Positions 1 through 6,803 of a stretch of DNA of 21,155 bases are shown here, piece after piece; within the stretch, counting starts at the first letter, position 1; the number at the start of each line of letters is the position of its first letter. Position numbers and translations under genes: made by a program. Below the pieces are notes generated by a model. It was given only the letters and a program-made list of their open reading frames with translations. It did no database searches and was not told where the DNA came from. This DNA comes from CAYYWW01 sp964475515. GTDB taxonomy: Archaea > Aenigmatarchaeota > Aenigmatarchaeia > QMZP01. The DNA lies in contig CAYYWW010000012.1 of the NCBI GenBank assembly GCA_964475515.1, positions 1 through 21,155 of the forward strand, written 5' to 3'.

Positions 1-61
1 TAAAATAGTTACAAAAATTTTTTTAATAGTCATTTATTAACTATTTTATGCCATAAAATAG
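1..61. repeat. Inverted-repeat cluster before the HAD gene
   Basis: Positions 1-11 (TAAAATAGTTA) and 38-48 form a perfect 11-bp inverted repeat. Positions 41-50 and 52-61 form a second perfect 10-bp inverted repeat around one base. The core TAAAATAG therefore occurs three times within 61 bp and ends 2 bp before the ATG at 64. It could be an operator, or the hairpin of an upstream terminator; the upstream gene is outside the window, so the two cannot be separated. Part of the match may simply reflect the extreme AT content. Confidence 0.45.
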
Positions 62-63
62 AT

Positions 64-909
64 ATGGATTCCAGAAAATATAAAACACTGACTTTAGGAC
101 CAAACGCCATTGACGCTTTGGACTTGGACGGCACAATAGACATGGGAGATTGGGGTGCCGCTTTCTTTAAATACAAGTTTGGAATGCCAGAGGAAAAATT
201 TCATGAAACAGTTAAAAAAATACGAAAAAACCCTGTATATAGAGAAAATCTTTTAAATCAGACCGGTTACAATCACGGTGGATATTCACCGGGTGACGAA
301 CTTGCTGTGTTTTGCGTTTTGTATGGAATTGAAAGAAAAGAACTTATAGATTTTCTCTCCAGATATGAGAACGGGCACAGGAAAGGATTTGATGAATACG
401 TCTTAACACCGTGGGATAAGGTTGTTGTATCTTCTTGTGTAGCAGATCTTGTTAGAAAACGTTTTGAGGATGTTAGAAGAAAAACAAAGGGGATGTCAGC
501 AGGAGGAATAGAACTTTATGCTGCGGAATTAGAGGTTGATGATAACGGACGGTATAGAAGGATTATAAGAGGATGCGGCAGGGATATGAAACCAAAAGTA
601 GTAATACCTTATAAAAATAGAGGCATAATAGCAGCAGGAGATGGTGATAATGATATGAAACTTATGGAAATTGCTGATTTTGGTGTGTCTTTTGGTAACC
701 CAAAAATGGGAGATGTCGTGATACCTGAGGATTCAACATGGTATTACTTCTGGGTATTTGCAGAATCACTTCGAGGGCGCTCTCCCGAAGATATAGCCAA
801 GAAATTTTTTGAAGACGGAAAAGTAGACATTGATCTCATCACACCAAGAACAGAACTAGGAGAAAACGAACTAACAAAATTAAAAGAAATCGAGCGTATA
901 TATTGTTAG
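64..909 (+). CDS. HAD-superfamily hydrolase (probable phosphatase)
   Basis: A 281-residue soluble protein of the haloacid dehalogenase fold. Motif I is DLDGT at residues 20-24 (nucleophile Asp20, acid/base Asp22). VVSSC at 121-125 fits motif II. A lysine near 177 (MKPKVV) fits motif III, and GDGDND at 192-197 is motif IV, which binds Mg2+. The roughly 85 residues between motifs I and II would form a helical cap over the active site, so a small phosphorylated metabolite is the likely substrate; which one cannot be read from the sequence. The ATG at 64 leaves about 15 residues before the first strand, longer than usual, but no later Met fits. Its stop lies 5 bp before the next gene's ATG, so the two are probably co-transcribed and may act on related sugar phosphates (inference). 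Confidence 0.85.
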   Translation: MDSRKYKTLTLGPNAIDALDLDGTIDMGDWGAAFFKYKFGMPEEKFHETVKKIRKNPVYRENLLNQTGYNHGGYSPGDELAVFCVLYGIERKELIDFLSRYENGHRKGFDEYVLTPWDKVVVSSCVADLVRKRFEDVRRKTKGMSAGGIELYAAELEVDDNGRYRRIIRGCGRDMKPKVVIPYKNRGIIAAGDGDNDMKLMEIADFGVSFGNPKMGDVVIPEDSTWYYFWVFAESLRGRSPEDIAKKFFEDGKVDIDLITPRTELGENELTKLKEIERIYC

Positions 910-914
910 GGAAT

Positions 915-1841
915 ATGATAATTAGTTTTGGTGAAGCACTTATAGACATGATACAGGAAGGTAATTCTTTTAAGCCGTTCCCTGGAGGTGCACCAACAAA
1001 CTTTGCTGTTGGTGTCTCTAGGCTTGGGTTAAAGTGTAAAATGATAGCTTGTGTCGGTAATGATATTTTTGGTAAAGCACTTCTGAATAAAATGGCAGAA
1101 GAAGGCGTGGACACAAGTTATGTGAAAACAATTAACGATAGAACGACATTGGCCTTCGTTCAACTTGATGAAAGGGGAACGCCAAGGTTCTTCTTTTACA
1201 GATGTGCAGACAAGAAGATAACAAAGGAAGACATAGATGAAAACATTTTCAAAGAAGCAATGCTGTTTCATTTCGGTTCCCTTTCGCTTACAGAAACATC
1301 TTTGAGAGAGACACTCTTCCATTGTTTGGACCTTGCAAAAAGAAACAACGTAACAATATCTTTCATACCAAACATAAGAGAAGATCTCTGGAAAAAAGAG
1401 TATGACAAATATCTCCAAAGAGTGCTGAATTACATCGATATAATGATTCTTTCCAAGTCAGAATTCGATTATATAACAAAAAATATAGCAGAAATTGCAG
1501 AGAAAAATTTTGAAGAAGCAGCCAAAGAAATTATCGGAAGATATAAAATTAAGGTAATGGCCATTACTCTTGGAGAAGATGGTGCAGCAATGGTCACAGA
1601 GAATTCATTTTTGAAAAGGCCTGCGTTCAAAGTAAATGTTGTAGACACTACAGGAGCTGGTGATGCGTTTGCTTCGGCCTTTGTCTACGCATTTTTAGAG
1701 GGCTTTGAACCAGAAAAAATGTTAAATTTTGCAAATGCAGCAGCGGCCATTTCAATTACAAAGAAAGGAGCCATGTCAGCCCTGCCACGAAAAACAGATA
1801 TTGAAGAATTTTTAAGGAGTGGAAACTCCGACAAGTTTTAA
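915..1841 (+). CDS. PfkB-family carbohydrate kinase (fructokinase-like)
   Basis: A 308-residue ribokinase/PfkB-family kinase that phosphorylates a sugar or nucleoside with ATP. The N-terminal substrate-binding signature GGAPTNFAVG starts at residue 24. The C-terminal signature DTTGAGD at 244-250 supplies the anion hole and the catalytic Asp250. The opening MIISFGEALIDM and the GGAP.N pattern resemble fructokinases more than adenosine or ADP-dependent kinases, but the substrate is a guess. A TTG at 903 is in frame; the ATG at 915 is preferred because it begins exactly at the first beta strand of the fold. The 3' end overlaps the convergent kinase gene by 30 bp. The HAD gene just upstream suggests a small sugar-phosphate operon. 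Confidence 0.9.
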   Translation: MIISFGEALIDMIQEGNSFKPFPGGAPTNFAVGVSRLGLKCKMIACVGNDIFGKALLNKMAEEGVDTSYVKTINDRTTLAFVQLDERGTPRFFFYRCADKKITKEDIDENIFKEAMLFHFGSLSLTETSLRETLFHCLDLAKRNNVTISFIPNIREDLWKKEYDKYLQRVLNYIDIMILSKSEFDYITKNIAEIAEKNFEEAAKEIIGRYKIKVMAITLGEDGAAMVTENSFLKRPAFKVNVVDTTGAGDAFASAFVYAFLEGFEPEKMLNFANAAAAISITKKGAMSALPRKTDIEEFLRSGNSDKF

Positions 1842-2303
1842 CTTCTCAACGATTTCCTTAATAACTGCTTCGGAGGGTTTCCCTGTTGTATCAATTTCTA
1901 TAATTTTTTTCCCAAGTTCTAACGCTTCTGATTTGCATATTTCCATTATTTCAGCCTCGATATTTTCTTCGATCTTTGCCTCTGACCACCCTTTGCTTTG
2001 CATTCTTTTTCTCAATTCAGCTGGGTTGCACCTAAGTATAACGACAATATCACATGGTATATCGTGAGCATAATGTGATTCTATAATTAGATTTCTCTCG
2101 CTTTTTGCAATTTGTTTCAATTGTTTTTTTATTCTGTCCAAATCCACTATTTTACACTTGCGCTTTTTGTCATAACCACAATAAAGGTTTCTTTTCTCAG
2201 CTAACTCATTCAAGCCAATAACAATCCATCCGAGTTTTTTTCCCAGTTTTTTAGCTATGGTGGTTTTTCCTGTACAGGGAGTTCCAGATATTGCAAGTAT
2301 CAT
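1812..2303 (-). CDS. AK6/Fap7-type adenylate kinase
   Basis: A 163-residue P-loop NMP kinase of the archaeal AK6 (Fap7/hCINAP) family. The Walker A GTPCTGKTT lies at residues 7-15, in the short form opening with MILAISGTPCTGKTT that is typical of this family. The segment ERNLIIESHYAHDIPCD matches the 'ESH..H' region of Fap7 homologues, and VVILRCNPAELRKRM is the helix that follows the fourth strand. Family members have adenylate kinase/ATPase activity and assist small-subunit ribosome maturation with uS11; a ribosome role here is inferred from the family only. The gene overlaps the end of the PfkB kinase tail to tail. It shares a 30-bp divergent spacer with the next secreted protein. Confidence 0.85.
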   Translation of the reverse strand: MILAISGTPCTGKTTIAKKLGKKLGWIVIGLNELAEKRNLYCGYDKKRKCKIVDLDRIKKQLKQIAKSERNLIIESHYAHDIPCDIVVILRCNPAELRKRMQSKGWSEAKIEENIEAEIMEICKSEALELGKKIIEIDTTGKPSEAVIKEIVEKLKLVGVSTP

Positions 2304-2333
2304 TATTATTTATTCGAGAGAAATATTAAATGA

Positions 2334-2963
2334 ATGAAAAATAAAGCAATTATTTTATTCGGTTTCATATTTATTATTTTTCTCAATCTTAGCTACACAG
2401 TTTTTTCTGCAGAGCCCCCAATATGCAATGAAAAGGATATAAAACCTTGCGGATCAGATATCGGAGAGTGTAAGATGGGATATAGAATTTGTATAAATAA
2501 CAGATGGTCAGACTGTATAAACGAAACAAAACCATCTCCAGAAATTTGTGACGGCAAAGATAACGATTGTGACGGCGAAATAGATGAGCTAACCTGTGTG
2601 TGTACGAACGGAGAAACGAGAAAATGTGGGACTAATTTAGGCATATGCGAATTTGGAACTTCTTTTTGTGTTAACGGAAACTGGGGACCTTGTGTAGGGG
2701 GAATCGAGCCACATCCATTTGAAATTTGCGGGAATAAACTCGATGATAACTGCAATGGAAAGGTGGACGAAAACTGTAACGATATTGCATCATTGTGTAG
2801 TAACGGTGTTTGGGATGAGAACGAAGAAGGGGTAGACTGTGGAGGAGTCTGCCCTTTTTCATGTGAAAATTACATAATGTATTATTATCTCATAGTTGGA
2901 ATGGGACTTATTGTGCTTCTTTTCGGCGGACTTTTAGCACTTCAAGAAACGTTTAAGCTTTAG
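2334..2963 (+). CDS. Secreted, membrane-anchored MopE-like Cys-rich protein
   Basis: A 209-residue exported protein. A hydrophobic signal segment covers residues 5-25 and ends near FSAEPP. Two tandem Cys-rich modules follow, about 60 residues apart, each with a PCG/KCG..G.C..G...C.N..W..C pattern followed by a MopE-type loop: ICDGKDNDCDGEIDE (71-85) and ICGNKLDDNCNGKVDE (131-146). These Asp/Asn-rich loops resemble EF-hand calcium sites. A third motif, GVDCGGVCPFSC (166-177), comes before a C-terminal membrane helix at about 183-205 with a short tail. The topology is a disulfide-rich ectodomain held by one helix. MopE-like repeats bind metal in some bacteria; here calcium or copper binding, adhesion or envelope structure are all possible. 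Confidence 0.75.
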   Translation: MKNKAIILFGFIFIIFLNLSYTVFSAEPPICNEKDIKPCGSDIGECKMGYRICINNRWSDCINETKPSPEICDGKDNDCDGEIDELTCVCTNGETRKCGTNLGICEFGTSFCVNGNWGPCVGGIEPHPFEICGNKLDDNCNGKVDENCNDIASLCSNGVWDENEEGVDCGGVCPFSCENYIMYYYLIVGMGLIVLLFGGLLALQETFKL

Positions 2964-3023
2964 TTTTTAATTGCACAAAATCCAAACAATAAAAATTAAA
3001 AAAACAAAACTAAAGGGATTATT

Positions 3024-3968
3024 ATGACAATTCAAATTTGGACAGAAAAATACAGACCCAAAACACTTGACGAAATAGTAAATCAAAGACATGTTGTTGA
3101 GCGGTTGAAAGCCTGGGTTAAAGAGGGAAGCATACCGCACATGATATTTGCAGGCCCAGCGGGTGTTGGAAAAACCACATGCGCAATAGCATTGGCAAGA
3201 GAACTCTACGGAGAACACTGGCACGAAAATTTTCAGGAGACAAATGCGTCGGATGCCAGAGGTATTGACATAATCCGTGGTAGGATAAAGGAATTTGCCA
3301 GAACTAAGCCAATAGGCGCGGACTTTAAAATTATATTTCTCGATGAGTCAGACAACCTAACACCAGACGCTCAGCAGGCATTGAGAAGAACCATGGAGCA
3401 GTTTTCCGAAATAGCGAGGTTTATTTTAAGCTGCAACTATTCGTCCCGTATCATAGAGCCGATAGCCTCCAGATGCGCTGTTTTCAGATTTAGAAGGCTG
3501 AGTAAGGGGGATGTCGAGGCATATCTTAATAGAATAATAGAAGCAGAGAGGCTTGATGTTGATAAAGAGGCCATTGATGCTATATATGAAATATCAGAGG
3601 GCGATTTAAGAAAAGCAACAAACCTTCTGCAGTCATGTGCAACAATGAAAAAAATAACAAAGGATGTTGTTTATGAGATAGCAGCACAAGTAAGGCCAAG
3701 GGATGTAAAGGAAATGTTGAGCATGGCCTTAGCAGGAAAATTTGCCGAAGCCAGAAAATTACTCTACAAAATGCTTATAGATGATGGTCTGGCAGCTGAA
3801 GATATAGTCAGATCTATTCACAAAGAAATATTCAATCTGGACATTGATGATAAAAAGAAGGTGACACTTGTCGAGAAACTTGGAGAAACAGAATTCAGAT
3901 TGAACCAAGGTGGAAGCCCAGAGATACAATTAACAGCATTTCTTGCACAGTTTTTGGGTTTGAAGTAA
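3024..3968 (+). CDS. rfcS: Replication factor C small subunit
   Basis: A 314-residue clamp-loader AAA+ ATPase that, with RFC large subunit, opens and loads PCNA at primer-template junctions. It begins with the family's WTEKYRP segment (residues 6-12). Walker A is GPAGVGKTT (44-52). Walker B ends in LDESD at 106-110, where most archaeal RfcS have DEAD; the Ser-for-Ala change should be harmless because the acidic pair is kept. Sensor 1 is SCNYSSRII (136-144) and the SRC box (149-151) carries the arginine finger. The C-terminal collar helices follow. AAAGGGA just upstream of the ATG serves as ribosome binding site. No inteins are present and the length is normal. The large subunit is not in this window. 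Confidence 0.97.
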   Translation: MTIQIWTEKYRPKTLDEIVNQRHVVERLKAWVKEGSIPHMIFAGPAGVGKTTCAIALARELYGEHWHENFQETNASDARGIDIIRGRIKEFARTKPIGADFKIIFLDESDNLTPDAQQALRRTMEQFSEIARFILSCNYSSRIIEPIASRCAVFRFRRLSKGDVEAYLNRIIEAERLDVDKEAIDAIYEISEGDLRKATNLLQSCATMKKITKDVVYEIAAQVRPRDVKEMLSMALAGKFAEARKLLYKMLIDDGLAAEDIVRSIHKEIFNLDIDDKKKVTLVEKLGETEFRLNQGGSPEIQLTAFLAQFLGLK

Positions 3969-4010
3969 ATAACTGTTTGTAAATTTTTTACGTAACTCAT
4001 CAACAGGAAG

Positions 4011-4257
4011 TGAACTACCCTAACCTAAAGGATAGAGCTTCCTGCTTCAATGACAAGACTTGCGGGAATTTCCCGCAGAGGTTTCGTCTTCACAGGCTCA
4101 AAGGACAGTCCCTGCCCTGATAATCCTCTCTCAAGTGTATTGAGAGAGGCGTTATAATCTCTATCAAGTTTGTATTTGGTTGTCATGATTTTATATAACC
4201 AAAAATAATAAATACTCCGGCTTTCATCTCTTACCTAAAAGAAAGAGACTCCCGCCG
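4011..4257 (-). mobile_element. IS200/IS605-derived non-autonomous element remnant
   Basis: The gap between rfcS and the ATPase holds the tail of an IS605-type element read on the minus strand. It contains the last 53 codons of tnpB, then an imperfect hairpin at 4022-4036 with a CTA.CC / GG.TAG stem, which fits an IS605 right end. On the other side CTCTT (from about 4227) and AAGAG (to about 4246) give an imperfect hairpin before ACTCCCGCC, which fits a subterminal palindrome of a left end. tnpA and most of tnpB are missing, so this looks like an internally deleted, MITE/PATE-like derivative about 250 bp long. The boundaries are approximate, because IS605 ends have no terminal inverted repeats or target duplication. 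Confidence 0.6.
4025..4186 (-). pseudogene. tnpB: TnpB C-terminal fragment (RuvC III Asp retained)
   Basis: Translating the minus strand from 4186 gives a 53-residue peptide that opens MTTKYKLDRDYNASLNTLERG and ends with EAGSSIL. The DRDYNASLN block is the last RuvC motif of TnpB (the IS605 RNA-guided nuclease), and the EAGSS ending is characteristic of archaeal TnpB C-termini. Full-length TnpB is about 370-430 residues, so roughly 85 percent is lost. The zinc finger and the other two catalytic acids are absent, so no nuclease can be made. Two perfect hairpins lie inside: 4125-4149 (10-bp stem, 5-nt loop) and 4061-4077 (8-bp stem, one-base centre). In intact elements this zone encodes the omega/re-RNA. 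Confidence 0.8.
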
Positions 4258-4278
4258 ATAAAGTTAAATTTTTATACA

Positions 4279-4300
4279 TTCGTTTCCATATGGAAACGAA
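4279..4300. promoter_or_regulatory. 22-bp perfect palindrome, candidate operator
   Basis: A perfect 22-bp palindrome with core GTTTCCATATGGAAAC lies 33 bp before the ATPase start codon, directly upstream of its TATA-like box. A half-site GTTTCC recurs at 4315-4320, between TATA box and start. A palindrome this long with no loop suits a homodimeric DNA-binding protein better than an RNA hairpin. The position would let it block or recruit TBP/TFB. Its regulator is unknown; the neighbouring ATPase carries a winged helix and could act on its own promoter (inference). Confidence 0.6.
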
Positions 4301-4301
4301 A

Positions 4302-4314
4302 GATTTAAATATAA
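4302..4314 (+). promoter_or_regulatory. TATA-like box for the ATPase gene
   Basis: GATTTAAATATAA lies about 26 bp before the ATG at 4333, the spacing expected for a leaderless archaeal transcript. No Shine-Dalgarno sequence precedes the ATG, which agrees with leaderless initiation. Confidence 0.5.
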
Positions 4315-4332
4315 GTTTCCGATAATAATCTT

Positions 4333-5607
4333 ATGGAAATAATAAAAGAGACGGTAAAAATACTGAACCCATGGTGGGATGAAAATAAAATAAGTGAAAA
4401 ACTTGCAAAACCTTATAAGAGAAAGGCGTTTAAAGAAATTCTTAATCTCCTAAAATACAGACAAATTATTATATTAACTGGATTGAGAAGAGTTGGAAAA
4501 ACAACACTACTTTATCAGATCATTGATCATCTGTTAGAAAAAACACATCCAAAACATATTTTGTACTTTAATTTTGATAAAAAAACAAGCGAAATAATAG
4601 AAGTTCTTAACGCTTACGAAGATATAACGCATGTTAACTGGAAAAGGGAAAAAATTTTCGTATTTCTTGATGAAATAGCAAAGCTTGAGGATTGGGCAAA
4701 CAAAATAAAACTCCTGTATGATGCATTTCCAAACATAAAGTTTTTTGTTTCATCTTCAAGCAGTGTGATGCTCGAGGAAGAAGCAATAAAAACACTCGGC
4801 GGAAGGTATTTTCTCAAAAACATAAAACCTCTGAGTTTTGTCGAATTTTTAGAACTGAAAAAAAGGGGCAAACTCTTAAAAAATTTGGAGTTATACGAAA
4901 GAGAAATTAAGAGAGAGGTTAAAAAATTTCTGTTGAGAAGTTTCCCAGAAATAATAGACTGGGAAAATGAACTTCTGATAAAAGATTATTTGAGAAGCAC
5001 CATAATCGATAAGGTTATAAAAACTGATATTCCCGATAAATTCGAAAATGTTAGCAAAGATTTGCTTTTTAACTTAGTGGAAATATTTTTCAGCGACCCG
5101 GGAATGTATTTGGACTACGATAGCATTTCAAAAAAATTGAGAGTAAGTAAAAAAACACTTTATCGACACATTTTTTATCTTGAGTTTTCTTATTTACTGA
5201 GAAAAGTTAAAAACTTCAGAATTAACACTTTAACTTCATCCAAGAAAATGCAGAAAGTATACCCAAGTTGGTGGACATTTGCTTACTGTTACACGGATAA
5301 TCACGATAAAATAATGGAGAACGTAATCGCGAGCTGCATAGATGCTAAGTATTATTGGAGAAAAAACGAAAGGGAAATAGACTTTCTTTTCATGGAAGAT
5401 AAAAAAATCACACCCATAGAGGTTAAAAATAAGAAGGAACTAACAAAAAACGATGTAAAAAATATGAGGTATTTTTTAAAAAAATACGGTTTAACTAGAG
5501 GAGTGGTGATTTATAATGGAGAAAGGAGGAAAGAAATAATAAATGGAACGAAGATAGAGTATCTGCCTCTGTGGAGATGGCTCGCCAAATCTCTTAATGT
5601 ATTTTAA
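4333..5607 (+). CDS. AAA ATPase with wHTH and PD-(D/E)XK-like C-terminus (AAA_14/DUF4143 type)
   Basis: A 424-residue STAND-like archaeal ATPase. Walker A is GLRRVGKTT (50-58) and Walker B is IFVFLDEI (108-115). A sensor-like FFVSSSSS lies at 137-144, followed by the family hallmark GRYFLKNIKPLSFVEFL (157-173). A winged-helix segment with YDSISKKLRVSKKTLYRHI spans about 262-280. The C-terminal DUF4143-like domain carries REIDFLF (347-353) and PIEVK (361-365), matching the D...ExK core of PD-(D/E)XK nucleases. Proteins of this family multiply in archaeal genomes, often near mobile elements, and their cellular role is poorly known; defence and DNA-processing roles have been suggested. Here it stands alone beside an IS605 remnant and behind a palindromic operator, which fits an accessory gene. 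Its AT-rich, Lys-rich coding is not clearly different from its neighbours. Confidence 0.85.
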   Translation: MEIIKETVKILNPWWDENKISEKLAKPYKRKAFKEILNLLKYRQIIILTGLRRVGKTTLLYQIIDHLLEKTHPKHILYFNFDKKTSEIIEVLNAYEDITHVNWKREKIFVFLDEIAKLEDWANKIKLLYDAFPNIKFFVSSSSSVMLEEEAIKTLGGRYFLKNIKPLSFVEFLELKKRGKLLKNLELYEREIKREVKKFLLRSFPEIIDWENELLIKDYLRSTIIDKVIKTDIPDKFENVSKDLLFNLVEIFFSDPGMYLDYDSISKKLRVSKKTLYRHIFYLEFSYLLRKVKNFRINTLTSSKKMQKVYPSWWTFAYCYTDNHDKIMENVIASCIDAKYYWRKNEREIDFLFMEDKKITPIEVKNKKELTKNDVKNMRYFLKKYGLTRGVVIYNGERRKEIINGTKIEYLPLWRWLAKSLNVF

Positions 5608-5636
5608 GTTTTTATTTCAACGTTCAAAGTATCAAT

Positions 5637-6065
5637 ATGACAACCCAGCAGTTTCCAGAACCAACCGCAGGCGCATTGATTTTCAACCCAGAAGGTAAAA
5701 TTCTGCTGATAAAATCCCATAAATGGGGAAACAAATACGTAATTCCAGGTGGCCACATAGAGCTGGGAGAAACGATCGAAGAGGCATTAAGACGGGAAAT
5801 TAAAGAAGAGACAGGGTTAGACGCACATGATTTTGAGTTCATTTGCATACAGGAGTTCATATTTGACGATGCGTTTTGGAAGAAAAAACATTTCATTTTC
5901 TTGGATTTCGCATGTAAAACCGATTCCAAACATGTTGTATTAAATCATGAAGGACAAGACTATGTTTGGGTATCGTTAAAAGAAGCATTAAAACTCCCAA
6001 TAGAGCCCTATACCAGACATTTGATTGAGGAATATCTTAAAAAACACCCAGAGGCCAAAACTTAA
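5637..6065 (+). CDS. Nudix hydrolase
   Basis: A 142-residue single-domain Nudix pyrophosphatase. The Nudix box is complete: Gly39, Glu45 after five residues, then REIKEETGL at 53-61, so the Mg2+-binding REUXEE core is intact. The protein opens with PTAGALIFNPEGKILLIKSHKWGNKYVIPGGH, the usual strand order that leads to the box. Members cleave nucleoside diphosphates linked to another group, such as oxidised dNTPs, ADP-ribose or nucleotide sugars; the substrate cannot be assigned because no specificity motif is recognisable. It sits 30 bp after the ATPase gene and before two inverted repeats. The only ATG near the fold's start is at 5637. Confidence 0.9.
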   Translation: MTTQQFPEPTAGALIFNPEGKILLIKSHKWGNKYVIPGGHIELGETIEEALRREIKEETGLDAHDFEFICIQEFIFDDAFWKKKHFIFLDFACKTDSKHVVLNHEGQDYVWVSLKEALKLPIEPYTRHLIEEYLKKHPEAKT

Positions 6066-6106
6066 TGTGAATCCACTAAATGAAGGTTCTCTATAATGGA
6101 TTCACA
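6066..6106 (+). terminator. Hairpin 1 after the Nudix gene
   Basis: TGTGAATCCA (6066-6075) and TGGATTCACA (6097-6106) form a perfect 10-bp stem with a 21-nt loop, starting directly after the TAA of the Nudix gene. No U-tract follows, so it is not a classical intrinsic terminator. It could stabilise or process the mRNA 3' end. Confidence 0.4.
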
Positions 6107-6108
6107 GC

Positions 6109-6148
6109 TCTGAAATAACTTAGTATAAAATTATTTAGTTGTTTCAGA
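6109..6148 (+). repeat. Hairpin 2 after the Nudix gene
   Basis: TCTGAAATAACT (6109-6120) pairs with AGTTGTTTCAGA (6137-6148), a 12-bp stem with one U-G pair and a 16-nt AT-rich loop. It begins 2 bp after hairpin 1. Together they fill most of the 133-bp gap before the next gene, so the gap is best seen as a structured 3' UTR, a small RNA or a worn mobile-element end. Which one is unresolved. Confidence 0.4.
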
Positions 6149-6198
6149 TTAAATGTAATTATGATGATAAAATAATATTGTGACCAGTAGTTGATAAT

Positions 6199-6762
6199 AT
6201 GAGTATTATAATAGCATTTGTGGGATTGCCAGGATCGGGAAAAACAGAAGCCTCCAAGGTTCTCGAAGAAATAGGTTTTGCCAGAGTGAGATTTGGGGAC
6301 GTAACAGACGAGGAACTGAAAAAAAGAGGATTAGAAGTGAACGAAGAGAACGAAAAAAGAATAAGGGAAGAGTTGAGAAGAATCCACGGCATGGATGCGT
6401 TTGCCAAACTAAACGAGCCAAGAATAAACAGATTTCTTGAAGAAGGAAAAGATGTGGTAATAGATGGTCTCCGCAGTTTTGATGAATTTCTTTATCTGAA
6501 GAGTAAATATAACGGACGATTGAAAGTAATTGCTATTTTCACACCTCCTGCCATAAAATACGAAAGAATGATAAAAAGAGAAGTCAGGGGTTTATCCTCA
6601 ATAGAAGAATGTAAAAAAAGGGACATAGCGGAATTAAGGAATTTGGATATGGGAGGAAGTATAGCAATGGCAGACGAAACAATAATTAACGATGGTTCAT
6701 TGGAAGACCTAAAAAACAAAGTTTTGAGCTTAGTTAAAAAATACAAAGAAAATAATTTATAG
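6199..6762 (+). CDS. UPF0200-family P-loop nucleotide kinase
   Basis: A 187-residue archaeal P-loop kinase of the UPF0200 type. Walker A is GLPGSGKT at residues 9-16. The rest follows NMP/dephospho-CoA kinase layout: F..VRFGDVTDEE after the first helix, DVVIDGLRSFDEF for the second strand and its acidic residue, and IAIFTPPAIKYERMIKRE.R for the lid region with Arg residues. The family resembles dephospho-CoA kinases in sequence, but a CoA role in archaea is only a prediction. It begins a run of kinases, since adk follows after 41 bp, which suggests nucleotide metabolism. The ATG at 6199 starts directly on the first strand (SIIIAFVG), so the start is secure. Confidence 0.8.
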   Translation: MSIIIAFVGLPGSGKTEASKVLEEIGFARVRFGDVTDEELKKRGLEVNEENEKRIREELRRIHGMDAFAKLNEPRINRFLEEGKDVVIDGLRSFDEFLYLKSKYNGRLKVIAIFTPPAIKYERMIKREVRGLSSIEECKKRDIAELRNLDMGGSIAMADETIINDGSLEDLKNKVLSLVKKYKENNL

Positions 6763-6803
6763 CAACTTTTCCTATTATAAAAATAAAACCAAGAGGTGAT
6801 ATA

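Noticed and set aside
903..914. TTG start for the PfkB kinase
   Set aside because: The ATG at 915 begins at the first strand of the fold; the four extra residues have no family support.
4025..4186. A functional small gene rather than a TnpB fragment
   Set aside because: The peptide matches only the TnpB C-terminal end, has no ribosome binding site and lacks most of the nuclease.
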